NCBI GenBank assembly: GCA_902806405.1 | Contig: CADCWL010000241.1 | Span: forward strand, 1-51,995 | DNA from: an uncultured Thermomicrobiales bacterium | GTDB taxonomy: Bacteria; Chloroflexota; Chloroflexia; Thermomicrobiales; UBA6265 | Length of the DNA stretch: 51,995 bases | Direction: 5' to 3' | Part shown: in pieces, positions 17,736-25,142 of the stretch | How positions within the stretch are numbered: the first letter of the stretch is position 1 | Layout of the letters: every line of letters begins with the position of its first letter | Translations under genes and position numbers: made by a program | The notes under the pieces: generated by a model | Seen by the model: only the letters and a program-made list of their open reading frames with translations | Databases searched by the model: none | What the model was told of the DNA's origin: nothing

Positions 17736-17943
17736 GCCGGCACGATACACCCGTGGCCGTGGGGACCGGAAGGGAGGAGACGGAACTTGCCGGCGTCGCG
17801 GACGTGTCGCCGCCGCCGTGCGATGGTAGGATGCGCGTCCCGGCGGGCTCAGGACGCCCCCGAGGCGCACGTTCCGTGATCGAAGGACAATCGGCCGTGT
17901 CGACGCCCACCCTGGGCCCGACCCCGACCCAAGGAGGCCAAGG

Positions 17944-18933
17944 ATGTTCCGTCTCCGGCTCGTGGCAGCGCTCGCCGTCGTCTCGCTCCTCGCCGGCGCC
18001 CCCGGCGCCCTCGCTCAGGAGCGGATCTCGATCGCCACCGGCGGCACCGGTGGCGTCTACTTCCCCTACGGCGGCGCCCTGGCCAACCTGATCTCGGAGC
18101 ACGTCGAAGGCTACGAGGCGACCGCCGAGGTCACCTCCGCCTCCGTCGATAACATGACCTTCATCGAGAATGGGGACGCCGAGCTCGCCTTTGTCCTTGG
18201 CGACACCGCCTACGATGCCCTTCAGGGCAACGACCCCTTCCCCGAGCCGATCCCAGCTCGTGCCGTTGCCACTCTCTACAACAACTTCACGCACGTCGTC
18301 ACCACCGAGGCGAGCGGCATCGAGACGCTCGCCGACCTGCGTGACAAGCGTGTCTCGACCGGCTCCGCCGGCAGCGGCACCGAGGTGATCGCCAACCGTT
18401 TGCTCGAAGCCGCGGGTCTGAACCCGGACGAGGACATCGAGCGCGAGCAGCTCGGCGCCGCCGAGTCGACCACGGCGATCCGCGACGGCAACATCGACGC
18501 CTACTTCTGGTCCGGGGGCCTCCCCACCGCCGCCGTCTCCGACCTTGCGTCGAGCCCGAACCTCGCGCTCAAGCTGATCCCGAACGGCGAGTTCGCCGAG
18601 GATCTCCAGTCGACCTACGGCGCCTTCTACACCACCGACACGATCCCCGCCGAGACCTACGACGGCCAGACGGAAGCGGTCGACGTGATCGTCGTCCCGA
18701 ACGTCCTCGTCGCCAGCGAGTCGCTCGACGAAGCGCTCGTCCACGATATTCTCGCCGCCATGTTCGAGCACCGTGACGACCTCGTGGCCGCCCACCCGGA
18801 GGCCGAGAATCTCCTCCTCGAGACCGCCGCCCAGAACTCCCCGATCCCCTACCATCCTGGTGCGGTCCGCTACTTTGAGGAGCAGGCGATCCCCGTCGAC
18901 GACGCCTCCCCCGTCGCCACTCCGGCTGCCTAA
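17944..18933 (+). CDS. TAXI-family TRAP transporter solute-binding protein
   Basis: This is the secreted receptor of a TRAP importer (329 aa). A signal peptide (residues 1-24, cut after ALA before QER) is followed by the TAXI signature region IATGGTGGVYFPYGGALANLI and typical segments VSTGSAGSGTEV and AYFWSGGLPTAAV. TAXI receptors bind organic acids such as glutamate or 2-oxoglutarate in some cases, but the ligand here is unknown. GGAGG lies 7 nt before the ATG. The C-terminal tail ends ASPVATPAA, nearly the same as that of the unrelated BMP protein at 17. It is the first gene of a three-gene operon. Confidence 0.95.
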   Translation: MFRLRLVAALAVVSLLAGAPGALAQERISIATGGTGGVYFPYGGALANLISEHVEGYEATAEVTSASVDNMTFIENGDAELAFVLGDTAYDALQGNDPFPEPIPARAVATLYNNFTHVVTTEASGIETLADLRDKRVSTGSAGSGTEVIANRLLEAAGLNPDEDIEREQLGAAESTTAIRDGNIDAYFWSGGLPTAAVSDLASSPNLALKLIPNGEFAEDLQSTYGAFYTTDTIPAETYDGQTEAVDVIVVPNVLVASESLDEALVHDILAAMFEHRDDLVAAHPEAENLLLETAAQNSPIPYHPGAVRYFEEQAIPVDDASPVATPAA

Positions 18934-18943
18934 GCGCCATCCC

Positions 18944-19441
18944 GTGGCCCGGACCCTCGGGAGCGCCGCCGCGGTGGCGGCGCTCCTGCTCGTCGGTGGG
19001 CTGTTCGCGCCGACCCCTCCCGGCATCGGCATCCTCGACGCCACCGCCGGGAACGTCGTCCTCTGCCGGGCGCTCCCGCATCCGCAGCGTCTCGCCCTCG
19101 TCTACCGGCACTCGATGTACGGCGGCGACGTCGTCGAGGAGTACGTCGCCACCCCGGAGCGAACCCTCCGCCGCGTGTCGATGACCACCGATAATGCCGC
19201 AGCCGCCGAGTATTACGCCCCCTCGGGCAACGTCACCCGCGCCGGCGCCCGTTTTCTCGTCGACGTCCCCCCCGCCGACTACCCAGAGATCGTCGTCCGC
19301 GTCGGCCGCATCGGCGCCCACCGTCTCCGCCTCGAGGGCACCACCCTCGACCTCCTGGCGATGACCGGCGACCGCCACCAGGTGCGGCTCCGCCCCCGGA
19401 GCACGAGCGTCACCGCCCGCCTCCTCGGCGGCGGCTGCTGA
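18944..19441 (+). CDS. DUF1850 protein of the TRAP operon
   Basis: This 165-aa protein has one N-terminal hydrophobic segment (residues 5-25) and a DUF1850-type domain (LALVYRHSMYGGDVVEEY, with a conserved His-Ser pair and Glu). DUF1850 genes are commonly found beside TAXI-TRAP permeases, as here, and their role is unknown. GTG at 18944, 10 nt after the receptor stop, is the likely start. The open frame extends further upstream inside the receptor gene but has shadow composition there. Its stop (TGA 19439-19441) shares a base with the ATG of the permease, so translation is coupled. Confidence 0.82.
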   Translation: MARTLGSAAAVAALLLVGGLFAPTPPGIGILDATAGNVVLCRALPHPQRLALVYRHSMYGGDVVEEYVATPERTLRRVSMTTDNAAAAEYYAPSGNVTRAGARFLVDVPPADYPEIVVRVGRIGAHRLRLEGTTLDLLAMTGDRHQVRLRPRSTSVTARLLGGGC

Positions 19442-21546
19442 TGGAGAGCGCGATGACGCCCCCTCCTGTCCCCCTTTCCCGGGGTGAGCCAAACGACGAC
19501 CGGTCCGCTGCGTCCTCCCTGTCCCATGAGGGTGCGGTCCTGGACGCCGTCGCGCCCTCCTCCGAACCGGGCTCCAGGCTGCGGGACGGGGAAGAATCTC
19601 CCCCCACCCTGGACGAGGAGAAGACCCAAGCCCTGATCGAGGAGTACGAATCCGAGGGCAGGGCGCAGCCGCTCCGGGGTTACTGGCGCTACCTCGTCGG
19701 CGCCCTTGCCGCCGGACTCTCCGTCTACGCCCTCTACGCCACCCGTAACCCGGTCCCGGCCCAGATCTACCGGACCAGCTTCCTCGGCGTCGCCCTCGTC
19801 CTCACCTTCCTCCTGTATCCGCTGCGCCGCACCGGCTCCGGCCGCCTCGCCCCCTGGGACGCGCTCCTGGCCCTCGCCGCCGTTGCGGTCGCCGCCTACC
19901 CGATCCTGGATTATCAGGAGTTCGTCCGCCGGGCCGCCCGCCCGACCGATCTCGACGTGCTCCTCGGCGTCGCCACCGTTCTCCTCGTCCTGGAGGCGAC
20001 CCGCCGCACCGTCGGCTGGATCCTCCCGGTCGTCGCCGTCGCCCTCGTCGCCTACGGTCGCTGGGGCGACGTCCTCCCCGGCGCCTACGGCCACAAGGGG
20101 TACGGCCTGGACCGGATGGTGGGCAGCCTCTACATCTCGCTTGAGGGACTCTTCGGCGTCCCGATCGATGTCGCCGCCACCTTCATCATCCTCTTTACCA
20201 TCTACGGTGCCGTCCTCGAGTTCTCCGGCGCCGGTAAGTTCTTTCTGGACGTCTCCTTCGCGGCGATGGGCGGGAAGGGGGCCAGCGCCGGCCGCACCAC
20301 CACCCTCGCCGGCTTTCTCCTTGGGACGGTCTCCGGTTCGGGTGTCGCCACCACCGTCACCCTCGGCGCCATCGCATGGCCGTTGCTGAAGCGCGCCGGT
20401 TACGACCGAGAGTCGGGCGGAGCCGTCCTCTCGGCCGGCGGCATCGGCGCGATCCTCTCCCCGCCGACCCTCGGCGCCGCCGCCTTCCTGATCGCCGAGC
20501 TCCTCGGCATCTCCTACCTCGACGTTCTCAAAATGGCGACGATCCCGACGATTCTCTACTACCTCTCCATCTTCCTGATGATCGAACTTGATGCCCGCCG
20601 CCTGGAAGGACGTGCCGTGCCCGGTGAGGTCGGCCTTGCCGTCCTGCCCCTCGGCACCCTCATGAAACGCTACGGCTACCACTTCTCGTCGCTGATCGCC
20701 ATCGTCGGCCTGATGGTCGTCGGCTTCACGCCGCTCACCGCCGTCTTCTACGCGATCGTCCTCGCCTTCCTCCTCAGCTTCGTTCGGCGGGACACCGCAC
20801 TCACCCCCCGTCGCGCCTTCCGCGCCCTGGAGGCCGGCGCCCTTGGCACCCTCTCCGTCGCCGCCACCTGCGCCACCGCGGGCGTCATCGTCGGCATCTT
20901 CACCCTGACAGGGCTCGGCCTGAAGATGAGCGATCTGATCGTCGACCTCGCCGGCGGGCGTCTCTTCCCGGCCGTCTTCCTGACCGCCCTCGCCGTCTGG
21001 GTCCTCGGCCTTGCGGTCCCCGTCACCGCTTCCTATATCATCGCCGCCGCGATCACCGCCCCCGCCCTCACCCAGCTCGGCGTCCCCGAGGTCGCCGCCC
21101 ACATGTTCATCTTCTACTACGCGGTCCTCTCCGAGGTCTCCCCGCCGACCGCCCTCTCCCCCTTCGCCGCCGCCGCGATCACCGGCGGCAACCCCTTCAA
21201 GACGATGATGGTCACCTGGAAGTACACCCTTCCCGCCTTCATCGTCCCCTTCATGTTCACCCTCAACCGCGACGACGGTGTCCAGCTCCTCGCCATCGGC
21301 GATCCGGCCGATGTGGTCCTCGCCACGCTGACCGCCTGCCTCGCCATCGTTGCCCTCGTTGCCGGCGTCGGCGGCCGCCTCCTCCAGCCCGCCACCTGGC
21401 TCGAGCGCGCCCTTCTCCTCCCCGCCGCCGGTCTCCTCCTTTACACCGGCCCCCGCCAGGACGCCTTTGGCCTTGCCCTCCTCATCGCCGCCGTCGCCCT
21501 CCACCTGATGCGGATCCGCGGACCGGCGCTTCGCCCGTCGACGTAG
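19441..21546 (+). CDS. TRAP transporter fused permease (TAXI type, small + large subunit)
   Basis: This is the 701-aa membrane component. A polar cytoplasmic leader (about 1-75) is followed by a DctQ-like four-helix part (about 80-190) and a DctM-like large domain with about 12 helices (190-700). Characteristic stretches include GLFGVPIDVAATFIILFTIY, GTVSGSGVATTVTLGAIAWP and SEVSPPTALSPFAAAAITGG. It uses an ion gradient with the receptor at 17944 to import its ligand. Fusion of the two subunits is normal for TAXI systems. It starts at an ATG overlapping the DUF1850 stop. No terminator is evident in the 177 nt before the convergent tag gene. Confidence 0.95.
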   Translation: MESAMTPPPVPLSRGEPNDDRSAASSLSHEGAVLDAVAPSSEPGSRLRDGEESPPTLDEEKTQALIEEYESEGRAQPLRGYWRYLVGALAAGLSVYALYATRNPVPAQIYRTSFLGVALVLTFLLYPLRRTGSGRLAPWDALLALAAVAVAAYPILDYQEFVRRAARPTDLDVLLGVATVLLVLEATRRTVGWILPVVAVALVAYGRWGDVLPGAYGHKGYGLDRMVGSLYISLEGLFGVPIDVAATFIILFTIYGAVLEFSGAGKFFLDVSFAAMGGKGASAGRTTTLAGFLLGTVSGSGVATTVTLGAIAWPLLKRAGYDRESGGAVLSAGGIGAILSPPTLGAAAFLIAELLGISYLDVLKMATIPTILYYLSIFLMIELDARRLEGRAVPGEVGLAVLPLGTLMKRYGYHFSSLIAIVGLMVVGFTPLTAVFYAIVLAFLLSFVRRDTALTPRRAFRALEAGALGTLSVAATCATAGVIVGIFTLTGLGLKMSDLIVDLAGGRLFPAVFLTALAVWVLGLAVPVTASYIIAAAITAPALTQLGVPEVAAHMFIFYYAVLSEVSPPTALSPFAAAAITGGNPFKTMMVTWKYTLPAFIVPFMFTLNRDDGVQLLAIGDPADVVLATLTACLAIVALVAGVGGRLLQPATWLERALLLPAAGLLLYTGPRQDAFGLALLIAAVALHLMRIRGPALRPST

Positions 21547-21723
21547 CGGAAGGAGGGAGGGGGCGGAGACGCGGTACCGTCCTGCCGCACCGTCGGGGCG
21601 CGATCTGTTGCGCCCGGTGGCTCAGCACCCGGCCGACTGAAGCGAGATGGCATGGTGCAGGGGGCGTGACAGACGACCAAGCTCCGATGCTTCTCACCCC
21701 TCCCGCCGGCACCCGGCAACCGT

Positions 21724-22329
21724 CTAGTGGCTGCGGGCGTCCGACGCCACCCCTGCCCGAAAACACCCCAGAACGTGGTCGTCGGTCATCCCCACGCTTT
21801 GCATGAACGCATAGCAGATGGTGCTCCCGACGAAGGAGAACCCCCGCCGCTTCAGCTCCCGGCTCATCGCGTCCGACACCGGCGTCGTCGCCGGCACCTC
21901 CTCCAACGTCGGCGGCACCTCCCGCCGCAGCGGCGCCCCCCGGACGAACGACCAGACGTACCGGTCGAACGACCCTTCCTCCCGCTGGACCGTCAGGAAG
22001 GCCCGCGCGTTCCGGGTCGCCGCCGCCACCTTCGCCCGGTTCCGCACGATCGCGGGATCGGCCAGCAGCCGCGCCGCGTCATCCGGCCCGTACGCCGCGA
22101 TCCGCTCCGCGTCGAACCCCTCGAACGCTCGCCGGAACCCCTCCCGCTTCCGAAGGATCGTCTCCCAGGAAAGCCCCGCCTGGAACCCCTCCAGCAGTAG
22201 CCGCTCGAACAGCTCTCGGTCGTCGTGGCAGGGGACGCCCCACTCCTCGTCGTGGTACGCCAACATCAGCGGGTTGCGTCCCGCCCACGGGCACCGCGTC
22301 GGGGCCGGTATCGGCTCGGGCTCCGTCAT
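21724..22329 (-). CDS. tag: DNA-3-methyladenine glycosylase I
   Basis: A base-excision repair enzyme that removes 3-methyladenine from alkylated DNA (201 aa). The Zn-binding residues of the family are present: Cys13 (RCPWAG), His26 (AYHDEEWG), His185 and Cys189 (DDHVLGC). The substrate-recognition segment LFERLLLEGFQAGLSW carries the conserved Glu and Trp. ATG at 22329 has GGGAGGGG 4 nt upstream. The open frame continues to 22359, but the extra residues are Arg-rich and unsupported. It is convergent with the TRAP permease, and upstream of it lies the pseudogene region. Confidence 0.95.
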   Translation of the reverse strand: MTEPEPIPAPTRCPWAGRNPLMLAYHDEEWGVPCHDDRELFERLLLEGFQAGLSWETILRKREGFRRAFEGFDAERIAAYGPDDAARLLADPAIVRNRAKVAAATRNARAFLTVQREEGSFDRYVWSFVRGAPLRREVPPTLEEVPATTPVSDAMSRELKRRGFSFVGSTICYAFMQSVGMTDDHVLGCFRAGVASDARSH

Positions 22330-22559
22330 GCGACCCCTCCCGAAGCGTCGTCTGCTCACGACGACCCGCCGTTCAACGCTCGTTCAGCGACGAGCCCGTC
22401 TCGGAGCACGGCCGGTAGGTGGTTCCAATGGAGTCCGAGTAACGCTCCCCGCAGCGCGGAAAGCAACACGACGGGGGTCTCCTTCGGGTAGGCTCGCTCC
22501 ACCAACCGCCTCGCGGTCGCCGGGCCGATCGGTTCGAGATCGACGGCGGCGGAGCAATC

Positions 22560-22965
22560 CCCGATGTTCTTAGGGACCGGCGCTCGGCGTCTTCCGCTCG
22601 ACCTCGCCGTGCGCGGCGACGGGCAGGACCGCGGCGATCTTGGCGATCGCGTGCTCGGCATCGCCGGGGACGTGCCCCGATCTTCTGCTCGCCAGGAGGC
22701 GTGCCCGACGATGACCGCGGTCGCCTCGCCCGTGGTCAAGACGGGCGGTGGCAAGGACGAAGCCTGCGACAAGCCGGTACCCCTGCCCCGGCTCGGCGAC
22801 GACCGGAACACCCGCCTTGAGCAAGACGGAGATGTCGCGGTCGATCGTCCGCTTGCTGACCCCGAACGTCCGCGATGTCGTCCGCGCGCACCCGCGACCG
22901 ACCCTGGAGGCGGGTCGTGATCGCGAGGAGTCGATCGAGGTGGTTCGTCGCCGGGGGGAACCGGT
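22560..22965 (-). pseudogene. Frameshifted YafY-type (HTH + WYL) regulator remnant
   Basis: Reading the minus strand, pieces of one regulator lie in different frames. HLDRLLAITTRLQGR...ADDIAD (about 22950-22873) is the start of an HTH_11 domain. After a shift near 22872, consistent with loss of 2 nt, FGVSKRTIDRDISVLLKAG and VPVVAEPGQGYRLVAGFVL follow (to about 22757). Another shift near 22750 leads to PPVLTTGEATAVIVGHASW, and a further shift back gives AIAKIAAVLPVAAHGEVE (about 22660-22600). These match the order in intact family members such as the gene at 16785. The WYL core is not recognisable beyond this, and 22330-22560 shows no clear gene. It abuts the 3' end of oppC. Confidence 0.75.
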
Positions 22966-22968
22966 TCG

Positions 22969-23979
22969 CTACAACTGCTCCCGCGGGTCGAGCGCGTCCC
23001 GCAGCCCGTCGCCGACGAACGTGAACGCCAGCGTCACCAGCGCGATGGCCATCGCCGGCGCCACCAGCATCCAGGGCTGCGAGTTCCACGTCTTCGAGCC
23101 GTCCTGGATCATCTGCCCCCAGCTCGAGGGGAACGGGGTCGTTAGGCTGACGTCCGGCCGGACGCCGATTCCGAGGTACGAGAGGACCGCCTCGTAGATG
23201 ATCGCCCCCGGCACGATGAAGGCGGCGGCGACGATGATCGGGCCGAGCGCGTTCGGCAACACGTGGCGCGTGATCAGCCGCCACGACCCGGCCCCGCTTG
23301 CCCTCGCGGCCTCGACGAACTCCTTCTCCTTCAGCTCGAGCGTCGTCCCCCGCACCAAACGGGCGACCCCGGTCCAGTTCACGATCGAGAGGGTCACGAA
23401 GAGCAGGACGAGCCCGTTCAGCAGTTGGCCGAACAAGGTCTCGCGGAAGGCGATCTGCATCACGATAAAGAAGAGCAGCGCCGGGAAGGCGTAGACGATG
23501 TCGGTCAATCGCATCAGCACGTTGTCGGTGCGCCCACCGACGAACCCCGCCGCCAGCCCGATCGGCACCCCGACCAGGAGGATCACCGCCATGGGGATGA
23601 AGCCGACCACCAGCGAGATGCGGGAGCCGTAGACGAGGCGGCTGAAGACGTCGCGCCCGATCGAGTCGGTGCCGAGCGGAAAGTCCCACGACCCCGCCTT
23701 CTTCGGGTTGTCGTGGTCGATCCACGCCGCCTGTCGGAACTGGCCCGCGACCGCGACGTCGGCTTGGACCGGGTTGTGGGGCGCGATCGCCGGCGCGAAG
23801 ATGGCGGTGAGGAAGAGCAGCACCAGGTAGATCAGGCCAACGATCGCCATCTTGTTGCGCCGGAACTGGGCCCAGGCGTTGGACCAGAGGCTCCGAGACG
23901 GCCGCGTCGGGACCAACGTCGCGAGCCTGGCCCCTGGCTCCTTCTCCACCGCCTGGGCGGCGGGGGCAAGTGTCGACAT
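22969..23979 (-). CDS. Peptide/nickel-type ABC transporter permease (OppC/DppC-like)
   Basis: This is an inner-membrane permease of the BPD_transp_1 family (336 aa). A cytoplasmic N-terminus with the OppC-N helix region (SLWSNAWAQFRRNKMAIVG) precedes about five further helices. The signature PLGTDSIGRDVFSRLVYGSR and the EAA loop (VEAARASGAGSWRLITRHVLPN) that docks the ATPase are present. AGGAGAG lies 6-7 nt before the ATG. The gene begins 10 nt downstream of oppB. The pseudogene follows immediately instead of the expected oppD/oppF ATPases. Confidence 0.95.
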   Translation of the reverse strand: MSTLAPAAQAVEKEPGARLATLVPTRPSRSLWSNAWAQFRRNKMAIVGLIYLVLLFLTAIFAPAIAPHNPVQADVAVAGQFRQAAWIDHDNPKKAGSWDFPLGTDSIGRDVFSRLVYGSRISLVVGFIPMAVILLVGVPIGLAAGFVGGRTDNVLMRLTDIVYAFPALLFFIVMQIAFRETLFGQLLNGLVLLFVTLSIVNWTGVARLVRGTTLELKEKEFVEAARASGAGSWRLITRHVLPNALGPIIVAAAFIVPGAIIYEAVLSYLGIGVRPDVSLTTPFPSSWGQMIQDGSKTWNSQPWMLVAPAMAIALVTLAFTFVGDGLRDALDPREQL

Positions 23980-23989
23980 CGGGGCTCTC

Positions 23990-25003
23990 CTACCGGCGGA
24001 CGCGGATGCGGGGGTCGACGAAGCCGTAGCTCAGATCGACCGCGACGTTGGCGAAGGCGATCAGCACGGCGTAGAAGATGGCGGTCCCCATGATCATCGA
24101 GTAGTCACGCTTGCCGATCGCCTCGACGAACTCCCGGCCTAACCCCGGGGCGTTGAAGATCGACTCGATGATGATCGAGCCGGTGACGAGGTCGGCCGCG
24201 GCGGGTCCGAGGATTGTGATGATTGGGATCAGCGCGTTGCGCAGCATATGGCGCCCGATAACCGGGTTGTTGGCGAGCCCTTTCGCCCGCGCCGTCCGCA
24301 CGAAATCCTGCCGCTTCACCTCGAGCATGCTCGAGCGCGTCAGCCGCGCCATGTACGCCATCGTCCCCAACCCGAGAACGATGCCCGGGAGGAGGTACGC
24401 GGTGCCTAACCCGTCCCAGGCCTCGGGTCGCCTGATCGGCGAGACATTCAATCCCTTGCTCAGAAAGATCAGGAGCAGCAGACCGCTGACAAAGGTCGGC
24501 ACGGAGACGCCAATCGTCGAGGTAAAGAGACTCAGGTAATCGATCCAGGTGTTTTGCCGAAGCGCGCTGACGATCCCCAACGGGACGCCGACGACGACCG
24601 CGAAGACGATCCCGACCAGGCCAATCTTGGCCGAGATTGGGAACTTTTCGACAATCACCTCCTGGACCGATTCCGCCCCCTTCGACGCGTAGGACGGACC
24701 AAGGTCGAAGCGGGCGACCCCGATCATATAGTTGAAGAACTGGCTATCCAAGAACGCTCGCCCGACGGTGAAGGGGTTCCGTGACCCGTCGTCGAGCTTC
24801 TCCTCGGCGGCGGACGGGTTGATCCAGAGCGGCTTGTCGAGCCCGAACTTGGCGTTGAGATTCTTGACCGTCGAGTTCGGTAGGGGCTTCTCCAGGTCCC
24901 AGGGGCCGCCCGGCGCCCGGTACATCAAGAAGAACGTCACCGCGGCGACGGTCACGATGACCGGCACGGCCCACAAAAAGCGGCGTATCACGAATTCGAT
25001 CAT
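23990..25003 (-). CDS. Peptide/nickel-type ABC transporter permease (OppB/DppB-like)
   Basis: An inner-membrane permease of 337 aa. It begins with the typical first helix (IEFVIRRFLWAVPVIVTVAAVTFFLM) and contains the family's large external loop, the helices near 130-330 and an EAA loop (VRTARAKGLANNPVIGRHMLRNA). GGAG lies 7 nt before the ATG. It pairs with the OppC-like permease and the binding protein at 25143. Two tandem hairpins separate it from the binding-protein gene, a common way of making more receptor than permease. Confidence 0.95.
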   Translation of the reverse strand: MIEFVIRRFLWAVPVIVTVAAVTFFLMYRAPGGPWDLEKPLPNSTVKNLNAKFGLDKPLWINPSAAEEKLDDGSRNPFTVGRAFLDSQFFNYMIGVARFDLGPSYASKGAESVQEVIVEKFPISAKIGLVGIVFAVVVGVPLGIVSALRQNTWIDYLSLFTSTIGVSVPTFVSGLLLLIFLSKGLNVSPIRRPEAWDGLGTAYLLPGIVLGLGTMAYMARLTRSSMLEVKRQDFVRTARAKGLANNPVIGRHMLRNALIPIITILGPAAADLVTGSIIIESIFNAPGLGREFVEAIGKRDYSMIMGTAIFYAVLIAFANVAVDLSYGFVDPRIRVRR

Positions 25004-25054
25004 CGTCCGTCTCCGGGGGAGGAGGGATCACACGTCGACTGTCGGAACCGAAGA

Positions 25055-25128
25055 CGGGGGGTCGGGGACGCGTCCCCGACCCCCCGAGGGATGCGGCGAA
25101 GGGCGACGCCCGGGGGCGTCGCCCTTCG
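25055..25128 (-). other. Two tandem GC-rich hairpins between oppA and oppB
   Basis: In minus-strand order, hairpin 1 (25128-25114 with 25111-25097, 15 bp, 2-nt gap) begins 14 nt after the oppA stop. Hairpin 2 (25084-25070 with 25069-25055) is a perfect 30-bp palindrome with no loop. Neither is followed by a T-run. They most likely act as a processing or attenuation element that stabilises oppA mRNA and lowers permease expression. Confidence 0.6.
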
Positions 25129-25142
25129 ATCGCGATCGTCGC

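Noticed and set aside
19279-21504. 741-codon minus-strand open frame opposite the TRAP permease
   Set aside because: Very Gly/Glu/Asp-rich sequence with no family pattern. The plus-strand frame is a clear multi-helix TRAP permease.
25055-25128. Tandem hairpins as a CRISPR or repeat array
   Set aside because: The two hairpins have different sequences and no spacers. They are simple palindromes.
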